DNA from: Deinococcus sonorensis KR-87
Lineage (GTDB): Bacteria; Deinococcota; Deinococci; Deinococcales; Deinococcaceae
Direction: 5' to 3'
DNA length: 64,000 nt
Assembly (NCBI RefSeq): GCF_040256395.1
Contig: NZ_CP158299.1
Coordinates: 2,323,501 to 2,387,500, forward strand
The translations under genes were made by a program, and so were the position numbers. The notes beneath the pieces are model-generated. The model saw only the letters and a program-made list of their open reading frames with translations. It did no database searches and had not been told where the DNA came from. Shown one piece after another: positions 17,734 through 29,549 of the stretch (within the stretch, counting starts at the first letter, position 1; every line of letters starts with the position of its first letter).

Positions 17734-18930
17734 GTGCCCTTCTCCTTCTCTGTGCGCCTCCTTGCGGTCATCGCGTGCGCTGGGCTCAGCACCGTTCAGG
17801 CGGCCTCCACCGTCACGGTCCGTCCGGGCGACACCCTGTTCCGTCTGGCCACCCGTCATCACCTGAGCGTGACCCGGCTGAAGACGCTCAATCATCTGCA
17901 CAGCGACACCATCCGGGTCGGTCAGCGCCTGACGGTGGCCGCCCCTCTGGCCGCGCACAAGGCGGCGGCCACCCCGCCCGCGCGCCGCACCCGCGAGATC
18001 CGCCTGGTCTACCGCTACGTTACGGTCCTGAGCGGGCAGACGATCGGTACCCTGGCCCGCACCTACCACACCACTCCGGCGGTGCTGGCCCGGCTGAACG
18101 GGCAGCGTCGGCCGGTGGCGTGGCCGGGCATGCGGCTGCTGGTGCCCAGCCACGTCGCGGTTCCGATTCCGCCTACAGCGAGGCGGCCCGCTGCGACGCT
18201 GGTCCGGACCACAGTGTTGGGCATCCCGGTGAAGCTGGTGCGGGTGGACCTGCGCCACCGCGACGTGCTGGTGAGCGTGGTGCTGCCGGGTGCCGGGCGC
18301 AGCGCCACCGTGGCGCAGCTGGCGCGCCGCAGCGGGGCCCGCGCCCTGATCAACGGCAGCTACTTTCATCCGCAGACCTTCGCGCCGGCCGGCGACCTGG
18401 TGGTGGGCGGGCGGATGGTGTCGTGGGGCCGCATTCCCGCCGCGCTGGCCATCACCCCGGACAACCGCGCCAGTATCCAGCACAGCGGCGCCACCCTGGT
18501 CAGCGGACGCAGCGTGCGGGCCGCCTCGGCGGTGCTGGCCGCCGGTCAGCTGCGCCGACTGAATGCCGCGTGGCCCGGCATGGAGACGGTGGTGGCCAGC
18601 GGGCCGAGCATCGTGCGGGCGGGCCGGCTGAACCTCAGCTTCGCCGACGTGTTTCAGGAGGCCGGCGGCATCTTCCGGCGCTCGGAGCGCAGCGCGGTGG
18701 GTCTGATCGGGGAACGCGACCTGATCTTCGTGACCACCTCCCGGCAGCTGACGGCCAGCGAGATGGGCAAGCTGATGCTGCGCCTGGGCAGCCGCGACGC
18801 GCTGCTGCTGGACGGGGGCAGCAGCAGCGCCCTGGCCTGGAACGGTCAGCCGCAGATGGGCCAGAACCGCAAGGTGGCCTACGGCATCGGGGTGTTCGTG
18901 AACTACACCGGGCGGCGTTACGCCCGCTAG
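17734..18930 (+). CDS. Secreted LysM protein with phosphodiester glycosidase (NAGPA) domain
   Basis: 398-aa exported protein. A signal peptide (about residues 1-23) is followed by two LysM modules that bind peptidoglycan: [18 protein letters not shown] with a matching [14 protein letters not shown], and [17 protein letters not shown]. The C-terminal half (about 150-398) is a NAGPA/DUF2233 domain with [22 protein letters not shown] and the conserved [13 protein letters not shown]. This fold cleaves phosphodiester-linked sugars, so a cell-wall glycopolymer is a likely substrate (inference). The GTG start is the only in-frame start ahead of the signal peptide; an ATG 8 nt upstream is out of frame. 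The end overlaps the convergent gene by 4 bp. Confidence 0.85.
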   Translation: MPFSFSVRLLAVIACAGLSTVQAASTVTVRPGDTLFRLATRHHLSVTRLKTLNHLHSDTIRVGQRLTVAAPLAAHKAAATPPARRTREIRLVYRYVTVLSGQTIGTLARTYHTTPAVLARLNGQRRPVAWPGMRLLVPSHVAVPIPPTARRPAATLVRTTVLGIPVKLVRVDLRHRDVLVSVVLPGAGRSATVAQLARRSGARALINGSYFHPQTFAPAGDLVVGGRMVSWGRIPAALAITPDNRASIQHSGATLVSGRSVRAASAVLAAGQLRRLNAAWPGMETVVASGPSIVRAGRLNLSFADVFQEAGGIFRRSERSAVGLIGERDLIFVTTSRQLTASEMGKLMLRLGSRDALLLDGGSSSALAWNGQPQMGQNRKVAYGIGVFVNYTGRRYAR

Positions 18931-19889
18931 CGGCCCTCGCGCACGTCCAGCAGCATCTCGCGCGCGATCTCCAGGGCCGTCGGTCCCAGCGGGCTGCGGG
19001 TCAGGCCGATCAGGGTGCTGAGCCGTTCGCGCCGGGCCCCAGACAGCGAGGTCCAGCGCGCCAGATCGTCCGGATGCACCCGGGCCGCCTCGTCGCGCAG
19101 CAGCCGCACCGCGCCGTCGTAGTAACCGCTCTGGAACGCCGCGCGCGCCCGCTTCTCCTGGTCCACCAGGCCCAGCCCCCGGGTGGCCAGCAGCACCCGC
19201 CGGGCCTCCTCCTCACCGCCGAAGGCATACAGCCGCTCCAGCCCGTACACGCTGCGCGGAAAGCGCAGGCCAGCGGTGGCTCGCCAGGCGTAGGGGAGAC
19301 GCACCTCCAGTTCCGGCCAGGCCGGGAGGTGCGTCAGCAGCGCCGGGTACAGCAGCCCCAGCGCCACCTCACGCGCGCGCACCAGCGCACTGACCTGCTC
19401 TGGCACCCCGCTGCCCCGGCCCAGCGTGCGCGCCGCGTCATCCAGCTGCTGCCCGGCCTGGCCCAGCAGGTCCTCCCGGTACACGGCCAGCCGCTCGCTG
19501 GAGAGGTTCCACAGCATCTTCTGCAGCCGCCCGTAGTGGCCGGTCGGATCGTAGATCAGCCGGCTGGTGGCGATCAGGGCCAGCGGCGCCTCGGTCTGGG
19601 CCACCTCCCAGTCGCGCCAGCGTTCCAGCTGGTCGTAGGGAAACCGCAGGGCCAGCAGCCCGGCGCGCAGCTCACTCTGCGCCGACAGCAGCCCGCGCTC
19701 AAACGTCACAAAGGTCGGGACCGAGCCGGCCCACGCCAGCTCGGTGCCGTAACTGCCTGCGGCGGCCAGCGCCCGCACCTTGCGGTCGGCCACCAGTCGG
19801 TCCTGCATTTTCTGAACGTCCTGAATCGGGCTCACCTCTGCCTTCCATTGTGAGACGTCGGCCCGGTCCGGGGCTTTATGCTGTCTCAA
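18927..19889 (-). CDS. Hypothetical protein, about 300 aa
   Basis: I do not recognise a family. The product is soluble, Leu/Ala/Arg-rich and probably all-helical, with no signal peptide, membrane segment or conserved Cys. Helical repeats such as [20 protein letters not shown] hint at a TPR-like array in the C-terminal third. The longest frame uses a TTG at 19887-19889. A GTG 54 nt further in (near 19835), following GGCAGAG, is at least as likely, so the start is uncertain. It is convergent with the LysM gene and divergent from the HAD gene at 19924. Confidence 0.65.
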   Translation of the reverse strand: MRQHKAPDRADVSQWKAEVSPIQDVQKMQDRLVADRKVRALAAAGSYGTELAWAGSVPTFVTFERGLLSAQSELRAGLLALRFPYDQLERWRDWEVAQTEAPLALIATSRLIYDPTGHYGRLQKMLWNLSSERLAVYREDLLGQAGQQLDDAARTLGRGSGVPEQVSALVRAREVALGLLYPALLTHLPAWPELEVRLPYAWRATAGLRFPRSVYGLERLYAFGGEEEARRVLLATRGLGLVDQEKRARAAFQSGYYDGAVRLLRDEAARVHPDDLARWTSLSGARRERLSTLIGLTRSPLGPTALEIAREMLLDVREGR

Positions 19890-19923
19890 GATGCACGGTC
19901 GGGCGCCGGGCTAGCCTGTGCAG

Positions 19924-20571
19924 ATGACTCCGAGCGCGCTGATTCTGGACCTAGACGGCACCCTGATCGACAGCAACGACGCCCACGCCCGCGCCTGGGT
20001 CGCGGCGCTGAAGGACGGGGGATTTGAACGCACCTTCGAGGAGGTTCGGCCGCTGATCGGCATGGGCGGCGACGGCCTGCTCGACACGCTGGCCGGCGTC
20101 TCGGACGACAGCGAACAGGGCCAGCAGATGAAGGAGGCCTGGAAGCGCCACTTCCTGCCGATGGTGCCGCAGCTCCAGGCGATGCCCGGCGCACGCGACC
20201 TGCTGGAAGCGCTGCGGGAGCGCGGCACGCCCTACATCCTGGGCAGCAGCGGTGAGCAGGAACTCACCGAGGCGCTGCTGAAGCAGGCGGGCCTGCAGGA
20301 CCTGATGACCGGCATGGTGACCTCCAGCGACGTGGAGCGCAGCAAGCCGCACCCGGACATCCTGATGGTGGCGCTGCAGAAGCTCAACCTGAACCCGGAC
20401 CGGGCCCTGATGGTGGGCGACACGAAGTATGACGCGGAGGCGGCCAGGCGCGCCGGGGTGCCGTGCGTGCTGCTGAGCTGTGGCGGAAGCCTGGAGCACG
20501 GCGAGGCCCCGGACGGCGTGATGGTGTATCCGGGCCCGGCCGGGCTGGCGGGTGCCCTGGACAGCCTGTAA
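19924..20571 (+). CDS. HAD-superfamily phosphatase (beta-PGM/phosphoglycolate phosphatase-like)
   Basis: 215-aa HAD hydrolase with motif [13 protein letters not shown], motif [10 protein letters not shown], the Lys in SKPHPDIL and motif [15 protein letters not shown] four-helix cap lies between motifs I and II. It may act on phosphoglycolate or a sugar phosphate; the substrate is not determined by sequence. The ATG at 19924 is chosen because TAGCCT (19912-19917) lies 6 nt before it; an in-frame GTG at 19918 directly abuts the -10 box and is unlikely. Confidence 0.86.
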   Translation: MTPSALILDLDGTLIDSNDAHARAWVAALKDGGFERTFEEVRPLIGMGGDGLLDTLAGVSDDSEQGQQMKEAWKRHFLPMVPQLQAMPGARDLLEALRERGTPYILGSSGEQELTEALLKQAGLQDLMTGMVTSSDVERSKPHPDILMVALQKLNLNPDRALMVGDTKYDAEAARRAGVPCVLLSCGGSLEHGEAPDGVMVYPGPAGLAGALDSL

Positions 20572-20603
20572 CCCGCCGGAACGCAGCCGCTACACTGGGC
20601 GGC

Positions 20604-21533
20604 ATGACCGATGCTGCCCCAGCGCCCGCCCTGCCCCTCATCGTGAGCGCCGGCGAGGCGCTGACCGACCTGATCACCGAGGGGGGTTCCCGCTGGAGCG
20701 CCCATCCCGGCGGCGCCGGCTGGAACGTGGCGCGCGCCTGCGCCGCGCTGGGCGTGCCAACTGCCTTCGCGGGGACGGTCGGAGCCGACAATTTCGGGGA
20801 CGAGATCTGGGAGAGCTCGCAGCGTGGCGGTCTGGACCTGCGCTTTCTGCAGCGCTCGCCCCAGCCCACGCTGCTGGCGGTGGTGTATCAGGCGTCGCCG
20901 CCGGCCTACCGCTTTATGGGCGAGAACAGCGCCGACCTGCACTTCGACCCCCTTCAGCTGCCCGCCGGCTGGCCCGCAGCGGCCCGCTGGCTGCACCTGG
21001 GCGGCGTCAGCCTGGCGCGGCAGCCGCTGGCCGGCACCCTGTTGACCATGATGGAGCAGGCGCAGGCGGCTGGAGTCAAGATCAGCTTTGACCCGAACGC
21101 CCGCATCGTGCACCGCGACCCCGCCTACCGCCCGATCTTCGAGCGGGTGATTCGCCGCGCCGACCTGCTGAAGTTCAGCGATGAGGACCTGCGCTTCTTC
21201 TTTCCGGAGCTGGACGAGGCCGGGGCGATGCGGGTGCTGCGCGGGCTGAATGCCCAGGCGCCCATCGTGATCACCCGGGGCGCGGACGGCGCGACGCTGT
21301 ACCACGCGGGCGGCTCGGCCAGCCTGCCGGCCCCGAAGGTGACGGTGGCCGACACGGTGGGGGCCGGTGACGCGCTGTGCGCCGGCCTGCTGGTCAGCGC
21401 CACCCGGCAGCCGCAGCAGCGCTGGCCGGACCATCTGGCGTTCGCGCTGCGGGTGGCGTCCGCGGCCTGCTCCCGCCCCGGTGCCTACGCCCCGACCCAG
21501 GCCGACGTGGACCAGCTGTTTCCAACGGCCTGA
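20604..21533 (+). CDS. PfkB-family carbohydrate kinase (fructokinase-like)
   Basis: 309-aa ribokinase-fold sugar kinase. It has the first PfkB signature ([15 protein letters not shown]), a substrate lid region, and the second signature [14 protein letters not shown] with the catalytic Asp and anion hole. [11 protein letters not shown] is the ATP-site strand. It most resembles fructokinases, but other sugars are possible. TACACT (20591-20596) lies 7 nt before the ATG, so it is probably transcribed alone and leaderless. A strong stem-loop follows. Confidence 0.86.
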   Translation: MTDAAPAPALPLIVSAGEALTDLITEGGSRWSAHPGGAGWNVARACAALGVPTAFAGTVGADNFGDEIWESSQRGGLDLRFLQRSPQPTLLAVVYQASPPAYRFMGENSADLHFDPLQLPAGWPAAARWLHLGGVSLARQPLAGTLLTMMEQAQAAGVKISFDPNARIVHRDPAYRPIFERVIRRADLLKFSDEDLRFFFPELDEAGAMRVLRGLNAQAPIVITRGADGATLYHAGGSASLPAPKVTVADTVGAGDALCAGLLVSATRQPQQRWPDHLAFALRVASAACSRPGAYAPTQADVDQLFPTA

Positions 21534-21550
21534 ACAGGCGAGCCAGCACA

Positions 21551-21574
21551 AACGCCCGCCGTGTGGCGGGCGTT
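21551..21574. terminator. Stem-loop between convergent sugar kinase and dsbB
   Basis: AACGCCCGCC and GGCGGGCGTT form a perfect 10-bp stem around gtgt. It sits between two genes that end toward each other and can serve both. Confidence 0.75.
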
Positions 21575-21594
21575 CAAGGGCAGGTGCGCGCCGC

Positions 21595-22035
21595 TCAGGG
21601 CAGGGCGCGGCCCCGGCCCCAGGCCAGCAGGGCGATGATGACGGTGAAGGCTGTCAGGCTCAGCACCGGAATGGTGATCACGTCCGACAGCGAAGTCAGC
21701 GTGTCGCCGAAGATCGGCCATTTGGCGTCGCAGCCCACCGTGGTCTGCCCCACGCCGCATACCTTGAGCGTCTGGATCACGCCCCAGGCTTCCAGGTTCT
21801 GGATCAGCGCGATCACCCAGCCCGCCAGCGCCAGCGGCAACGCGTAGACGCGCCCGCCCAGGTCGCTGCGCAGGGCGGCTGCGCCCAGCACCAGCACCAG
21901 CGGGTACATGCAGATGCGCTGGAACCAGCACAGCACGCACGGCACGAAATGGCGCACCTCGCTGAAATACAGGCTGGCGATGGTGGCCACCATGCTCACC
22001 ACCCAGGCCAGATACAGCCGGTTGTCGCGGTTCAC
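21595..22035 (-). CDS. DsbB-type disulfide bond formation protein (BdbC-like)
   Basis: 146-aa membrane protein with four hydrophobic segments. It oxidises its thioredoxin-fold partner and passes electrons to quinone. The first redox pair is CVLC (about residues 33-36) and the second is formed by the Cys in LKVCGVG and TVGCDAK, as in DsbB/BdbC. The GTG start (22033-22035) lies one base past the stop of the upstream gene for its DsbA-like partner, so the two form a two-gene operon. Confidence 0.9.
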   Translation of the reverse strand: MNRDNRLYLAWVVSMVATIASLYFSEVRHFVPCVLCWFQRICMYPLVLVLGAAALRSDLGGRVYALPLALAGWVIALIQNLEAWGVIQTLKVCGVGQTTVGCDAKWPIFGDTLTSLSDVITIPVLSLTAFTVIIALLAWGRGRALP

Positions 22036-22036
22036 G

Positions 22037-22705
22037 TCACTTGGCCTTGTCGATTGCCGCGCTCACCGAGTCGGCCGAGTAGTTGCTGACCAGCACGCCG
22101 TTCACGAACACGCTGGGGGTGCCGGTCACGCCCGCCTTGTTGGCCTGGGCGGTGTCGGCCGCGACCCGGTCCTTGGTGGCCTCGCTGTCCAGGCAGCTGC
22201 GCAGCTTGTCGGCATCCAGGCCGTCCACGTACCCGGCCAGCGTGACCAGCCGGTCCTTGGTGGCCCACTGCTCGGTCTCCTCGCCCTGCGCCCGGAAGAT
22301 CAGGGTCGAGAGCTGGTTGTAGCCGTCGTTGCCCTTCTGGTCGTAGGCGCACTCGGCGGCCTCGGCGGCGGTGGTGCTGTCCGGCCCGATGAACGGGAAG
22401 TTGATGCGGTACAGCTTGATCTTGCCGGTGTCCAGGTACTTGCTCTGCAGGGTGGGCATGGTGTTGTCTTCGAAGTTCTTGCAGTTCGGGCACTTGTAGT
22501 CCTCGAACACCACCAGGGTCACTGGGGCGGAGGCCTGACCCAGGAACGGCTGACCGTCCAGGTCGAAGGTCTTGGTGCCGCTGGGCGCGCCGCCCGGACG
22601 TAAAGCAAGCACCGCCAGTGCGATGAGCACGGCGGCGATCAGGGTTCCGATGACCAGAACGGTCCGGTTCTGGCGGGCAGGAGCGGTGGTGTTGGGTCGG
22701 CTCAT
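22037..22705 (-). CDS. DsbA-type thioredoxin-fold oxidoreductase, membrane anchored
   Basis: 222-aa extracytoplasmic protein with one N-terminal transmembrane anchor (about residues 17-36). The thioredoxin domain has the active site [11 protein letters not shown] and the cis-Pro loop GTPSVFVNG, with a helical insertion between them as in DsbA/BdbD. It should introduce disulfides into exported proteins and be reoxidised by the DsbB-type protein encoded next. TAGACT on the minus strand at 22712-22717 lies 6 nt before the ATG (leaderless). Confidence 0.9.
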   Translation of the reverse strand: MSRPNTTAPARQNRTVLVIGTLIAAVLIALAVLALRPGGAPSGTKTFDLDGQPFLGQASAPVTLVVFEDYKCPNCKNFEDNTMPTLQSKYLDTGKIKLYRINFPFIGPDSTTAAEAAECAYDQKGNDGYNQLSTLIFRAQGEETEQWATKDRLVTLAGYVDGLDADKLRSCLDSEATKDRVAADTAQANKAGVTGTPSVFVNGVLVSNYSADSVSAAIDKAK

Positions 22706-22748
22706 GAGTGCAGTCTAGCCGGGCCAAATGAGCCGAAACCGAAGACGC

Positions 22749-23339
22749 TCAGCCGGCGACCACCGGGCGCAGCTGCTCGGCGCGGCGGCGCAGGTACAGA
22801 CCGGTCAGCTGCCGCAGCAGGCTGAACCCCAGCCCCAGCGCCGCCATCAGCAGCGAGGTGCGCTGGAAGGTGTGGTTCATCGGCAGCGTCAGCGTGTCGT
22901 CAATGGAGGGGCTCAGCCGTGCCGCGCCCAGAATCGCGGCGGCGAACACTGCCCACGCGAACGGCAGCACCAGCGGCCCGCCCGCATGCTTCACCACCAG
23001 CAGCGCCAGCAGCGCCCCGCCCACCAGCGGCAGGATGGCCCACCACTGCGCAGGGGGCGCGGCCGTCGCAAAGAACGGCAGCGCGCCCAGCAGTACGCCG
23101 ATAAAGCCGTACCAGTGGCCCGCCTCGTCGGCCAGCACCGTCAGCAGCACCCACAGCGCCAGCCGCTCGGGCCACGGCAGCGGCTGCCACAGGCTCCAGG
23201 CCAGCACCAGCAGCAGCACGGCGCCCCAGGCTAGCCGCAGCAGCATCAGGTTGCGGGCGCGCAGGCGGCGGCGCCGGGCGGGGGAGAGCGAGGGGCGGGC
23301 GCCGGTGTCCGGGCTCGCCGCCGGTTCAGGAGCGCTCAC
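22749..23339 (-). CDS. Polytopic membrane protein of unknown function
   Basis: 196-aa protein with a basic N-terminus (PARRRRLRARN) and about five hydrophobic helices rich in Leu, Ala and Trp; no family motif that I recognise. The GTG start (23337-23339) overlaps the stop of a 12-codon mini-ORF as GTGA, suggesting translation by termination-reinitiation. It lies between dsbA and uvrA on the same strand, but a promoter-like TATAGG upstream of the mini-ORF suggests its own transcript. Confidence 0.75.
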   Translation of the reverse strand: MSAPEPAASPDTGARPSLSPARRRRLRARNLMLLRLAWGAVLLLVLAWSLWQPLPWPERLALWVLLTVLADEAGHWYGFIGVLLGALPFFATAAPPAQWWAILPLVGGALLALLVVKHAGGPLVLPFAWAVFAAAILGAARLSPSIDDTLTLPMNHTFQRTSLLMAALGLGFSLLRQLTGLYLRRRAEQLRPVVAG

Positions 23340-23371
23340 GGCTGGCCTCGTCGGGGCAGGAAGGTGGTCAT
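23336..23371 (-). CDS. Leaderless mini-ORF of 11 residues overlapping the next start
   Basis: ATG ACC ACC TTC CTG CCC CGA CGA GGC CAG CCG TGA encodes MTTFLPRRGQP. TATAGG lies 6 nt before its ATG, the spacing used by leaderless genes here, although the last base departs from TANNNT. Its TGA overlaps the GTG of the membrane protein gene. No Shine-Dalgarno stands at the usual distance before that GTG, so the mini-ORF may deliver ribosomes to it. Confidence 0.4.
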   Translation of the reverse strand: MTTFLPRRGQP

Positions 23372-23399
23372 CTGTACCCTATATGCCACGGCGGGCCCT

Positions 23400-26408
<3,009 letters not shown>

Positions 26409-26637
26409 AATCAGGCTCCTTGTGAGGTGCAGTTCACGGCAGGTCTGGGACAGCAGATCTTCTGTACTTGGCAGATTCGGCGGCTGTCCTTCTTGGCCAA
26501 ACATGACATTCTAACACCACGGCCCAGCCCCGCAAGGCACGGAGGTTACGGTGTTCTTTCAGATCACTCGGGCCTCGGCGGCAGCCTGTAAAGAAACACA
26601 TCGCAGGATCTGGCCGTGTGGCGGACCATAAGGCTCC

Positions 26638-27756
26638 ATGAAGATGACCCGCGCCGCCCTGCTGCTTCTCGGTTTCAGTCTCCCCCTCGCCCTGGGCATA
26701 GCCCAGCCGCTCCGGGTGGGCATCGCCCTGGATTCCGGCGGCAAGAACGACCGCTCCTTCAACCAGGCCGCCTGGGAAGGCGCGCAGCGGGCCGCCAGGA
26801 AGCTGGGCGTCAAGGTCCAGCTGTTCGAACCGAAAGAGGACGCGAAGGGCAACGTGTCCCGGGGAGCGGAGCCGCTCGCCAAGTCCGGCGCTGGATTGGT
26901 GATCGGGGTGGGCTTTGCGAACAAGGACAGCATTGAGGCCGCGTCCAGCCGGTTCCCGCAGACGCACTTCGCGGTGGTGGACGACCTGCCCAAGGGGAGC
27001 AACACCGCCGGCCTGCGCTTCCGGGAGCAGGAGGGGTCCTTCCTGGTGGGCTACATCGCGGCCCGCGCCAGCAGCACCGGCGTGGTGGGCTTCGTGGGGG
27101 GCATGGACGTGCCGCTGATCCACAAGTTCCAGGCCGGCTATACGGCGGGCGTCCGGTTCATCTGCCCCAGCTGCAAGGTGGTCAGCGCCTACACCGGCAC
27201 CACGCCGGCCGCCTGGAATGACCCGGCCAAGGCGCGGCAGCTCGCGGCCAGCATGCAGGCGCAGGGCGCGGACGTGATCTTTGCGGCGGCGGGCGGCAGC
27301 GGCACCGGCGTGGTGGCCCAGGTGAACGCGGTGCAGTGCCTGAAGGCCAGCAGCCTGCCCAAGGGGGTGAAGTTCGCCCCAGACCGCTACGCCAGCGTGC
27401 CGAAGGGGGCCGACTACCAGAAGCGGTGCGCCGGCGACACCCGCCCGGCCTTCTTCATCGGGGTGGACAGCGACCAGAACTACCTGGGCGACACCGACAA
27501 GAACCCCGCCACCCTCAACCACGGCCTGACCAGCATGGTCAAGCGGGTGGACAATGCCGTGTACACCATCATCCAGGAGGTCGCGCAGGGCCGGCCGTGG
27601 CGCTCCGGCGACCGGGGCTTCGGCCTGCAGAACGACGGCGTGGGCTACGCGCTCGACGTGTACAACCGCGCCCTGATCGACAAGAAGATGGAAGCCGCCC
27701 TGAGTCAGGTCAAGCAGCTGGTGATTTCCGGCACCGTGCGGGTGCCGACCCAGTAA
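26638..27756 (+). CDS. BMP/Med family ABC-transporter substrate-binding protein
   Basis: 372-aa exported binding protein of the basic-membrane-protein family, which often binds purine nucleosides for an ABC importer. A signal peptide ends near ALGIAQ; there is no lipobox Cys, unlike many members. Family motifs are DSGGKNDRSFNQAAWEG near the start, GSFLVGYIAA, GFVGGMDVPLIHKFQAGYTAG and FIGVDSDQNYLG. Two Cys in ICPSCK could form a disulfide. No permease or ATPase gene is adjacent. AAGG precedes the ATG closely. Confidence 0.87.
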   Translation: MKMTRAALLLLGFSLPLALGIAQPLRVGIALDSGGKNDRSFNQAAWEGAQRAARKLGVKVQLFEPKEDAKGNVSRGAEPLAKSGAGLVIGVGFANKDSIEAASSRFPQTHFAVVDDLPKGSNTAGLRFREQEGSFLVGYIAARASSTGVVGFVGGMDVPLIHKFQAGYTAGVRFICPSCKVVSAYTGTTPAAWNDPAKARQLAASMQAQGADVIFAAAGGSGTGVVAQVNAVQCLKASSLPKGVKFAPDRYASVPKGADYQKRCAGDTRPAFFIGVDSDQNYLGDTDKNPATLNHGLTSMVKRVDNAVYTIIQEVAQGRPWRSGDRGFGLQNDGVGYALDVYNRALIDKKMEAALSQVKQLVISGTVRVPTQ

Positions 27757-27771
27757 ACGGGTGGTCTGCGT

Positions 27772-27800
27772 GGGGCGGGGTGGCCGGGCGGCCCCGCCCC
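27772..27800 (+). terminator. GC-rich stem-loop after the BMP-family gene
   Basis: GGGGCGGGG pairs with CCCCGCCCC around an 11-nt loop that can itself close by GGCC. It lies 15 nt after the stop codon, but no long T-tract follows. Confidence 0.55.
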
Positions 27801-27808
27801 CGTTCGCG

Positions 27809-28390
27809 TTACCGGACGTTCAGCTGCTGAATCTGGGCCCGCAGGCGGCTCACGTCCACCTGTTCGGCCAGCAGTTCCATGAACACCTGATCGTGGCGCT
27901 GGCCGCCCAGCAGCACCGCGCCCCGGCGTCGCCCGATCTCCTGGAAGCCCACCCGGCGGTAGGCGCGGATGCCCCGCTCGTTGAAGGCGTACACCTTCAG
28001 CAGGATGTTGTGCAGGTTGAGGTGGAACATCCCGTAGGCGGCGATCAGCTGCACCGCCTGCGAGCCATAGCCGCGCCCCCAGACGTGCGGGTCGTACAGG
28101 GCGATGCCCAGTTCAGCCGTGCCGTGTGGCTGGCGGATGTCGCGCAGTTCCACCGCGCCCACGATCCGGCCCTCCGGTTCGTAGATGCCGAAGATGATCC
28201 GGTCCGCGCGGCTGCGGCTGATCTCGGCGAACCAGGCCTGCTCGTCCTCCAGGCTGTAGCTCATGCCGCTGCCCGACAGGTAGGTGGTGAGTTCCAGGTT
28301 CTGGAAGTAGCGGGCGATGGCCGGCACATCCTCGGCGCGCAGCCGGGCCAGCACGACGTCGTCGCCCACGATGACAGGGTGGAGGGTCAT
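27809..28390 (-). CDS. GNAT N-acetyltransferase (RimJ/RimL type)
   Basis: 193-aa acetyl-CoA-dependent acetyltransferase. Motifs: FGIYEPEGRIVGAVELRDI (beta strands before motif A), HGTAELGIALYDPHVWGRGYGSQAVQLI (acetyl-CoA pyrophosphate loop) and the terminal NERGIRAYRRVGFQEIGR typical of RimJ/RimL and diamine acetyltransferases. The acceptor is unknown. TACGCT on the minus strand at 28397-28402 lies 6 nt before the ATG, so the mRNA is probably leaderless. Confidence 0.86.
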   Translation of the reverse strand: MTLHPVIVGDDVVLARLRAEDVPAIARYFQNLELTTYLSGSGMSYSLEDEQAWFAEISRSRADRIIFGIYEPEGRIVGAVELRDIRQPHGTAELGIALYDPHVWGRGYGSQAVQLIAAYGMFHLNLHNILLKVYAFNERGIRAYRRVGFQEIGRRRGAVLLGGQRHDQVFMELLAEQVDVSRLRAQIQQLNVR

Positions 28391-28426
28391 GCCTTCAGCG
28401 TAGGCCAGAACTGGTCCCTGCGCGAC

Positions 28427-28741
28427 TCAGGCCGGGCTGAACAGCGGTCCCAGGTCGGTCAACAGGCCGGAGGGCCGCAGCTCCGCAAAGTGGTAGCGTC
28501 CGAACACCTCGCTGAAGCGGGCCGCGTCCAGTTCGCTGACCGTGCCAGACGGTCCCTGGGCCCGCACACGCTCGCCGCGTGCGGTGAGGCGGTACTCGCC
28601 CCGGGCTTCGGCCCCGAAATACAGCGTGGTGAGGTACTCGCGCCCGCCCTGGCGCTGCAGCAGCGTCAGCACCGTGGCCGCCGCCAGTGCCCCGGGTGGC
28701 GGCGCGGACAGCTTGTATTTCCGGCCAGCACGCGCAGTCAT
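28427..28741 (-). CDS. Hypothetical protein, 104 aa
   Basis: I do not recognise a family. The small soluble protein starts with a basic segment (MTARAGRKYKL) and has a central patch GGREYLTTLYFGAEARGEYRLTA, which looks like a beta-hairpin. There is no Cys, signal or membrane segment. TACACT on the minus strand (28750-28755) is 8 nt before its ATG. It is divergent from the phosphotransferase gene at 28773, only 31 bp away. Confidence 0.68.
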   Translation of the reverse strand: MTARAGRKYKLSAPPPGALAAATVLTLLQRQGGREYLTTLYFGAEARGEYRLTARGERVRAQGPSGTVSELDAARFSEVFGRYHFAELRPSGLLTDLGPLFSPA

Positions 28742-28772
28742 CAGGCCAGAGTGTACTTGCTAAACTTGCCGG
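28742..28772. promoter_or_regulatory. Back-to-back divergent promoters in a 31-bp gap
   Basis: TACACT for the leftward gene is at 28750-28755 and TAAACT for the rightward gene at 28761-28766, five base pairs apart. Each -35 region would lie inside the other coding sequence. Two polymerases could not bind together, so the two genes should compete for transcription. Confidence 0.6.
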
Positions 28773-29549
28773 ATGCTCGAAGTGGGTGAACACATCGGCT
28801 GGGACCACGGCGAGGCGCAGGTGTATGCGGCCTGCTGGCAGGGGCGTCCGGCCGTCCTGAAGCGGCACCGCCAGCCGCACAAGTTTGCCCGGGAGCTGTA
28901 CGGCTACCGGACCTGGCCCGCTCACCTGCCCCAGCTGCTGCACAGCGTTCCCGAGCGGCTGGAGCTGGTCCTGGAGCGCAGACCCGGTGAGTGCGCCCTG
29001 CTGGTCTCGCCGACGCCTGACCTGTACTGGGCGGCCGGCGCCGCGCTGCGGGTCCTGCACGATGCCGCGCCGCTCGCCATTCCTTTCGACACCGGGCGGC
29101 ACGATCTGGAGCGGCTGATGAACGCATTTGTTCCGCGCGCTGCAAGCTGGATAGACCCGGCCCAGGTACAGCGGGTGGAGGCCATGACCCGGGCGGCGCT
29201 CTCCGGACCGTTTCCGGCGGTGGTGCTGCGGCACGGCGACTACACCGCCCGGAACTGGCTGTGGGACGGCTCGCGCCTGACGGTCATCGACGTGGAGCAT
29301 GCCCGCCCCGGTCCGGCAGTTCTGGACACCGCCAAACTGCTGAACGCTCTGCCGGACCCGGCGCTGGCCCAGGCGTTCCAGAGCGGCTACGGGCGCGGGT
29401 GGACGGCAGAAGAGCACGCGCTTCTGCGCGCGGTGCGTTGTTTCGACGCGCTCGCCCTGGCGGTGTGGTGTGCCGAGCACACCGACCGGGCCGGCTATGA
29501 GCAGAGCACCGCGACCCTGACCGGGCTCCTGAGCAGCGCGGTCAGCTGA
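28773..29549 (+). CDS. Aminoglycoside phosphotransferase-family kinase-like protein
   Basis: 258-aa APH/choline-kinase-fold protein. It contains the catalytic loop LRHGDYTARNWLWD (HxDxxxxN pattern, Asp as base and Asn as metal ligand) and the metal Asp in VIDVEHARPG. The N-lobe Lys is probably in RPAVLKRHR. Such proteins phosphorylate antibiotics, sugars or metabolites; nothing here points to resistance. TAAACT (28761-28766) is 6 nt before the ATG. The 3' end overlaps the convergent lysZ by 8 bp. Confidence 0.8.
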   Translation: MLEVGEHIGWDHGEAQVYAACWQGRPAVLKRHRQPHKFARELYGYRTWPAHLPQLLHSVPERLELVLERRPGECALLVSPTPDLYWAAGAALRVLHDAAPLAIPFDTGRHDLERLMNAFVPRAASWIDPAQVQRVEAMTRAALSGPFPAVVLRHGDYTARNWLWDGSRLTVIDVEHARPGPAVLDTAKLLNALPDPALAQAFQSGYGRGWTAEEHALLRAVRCFDALALAVWCAEHTDRAGYEQSTATLTGLLSSAVS

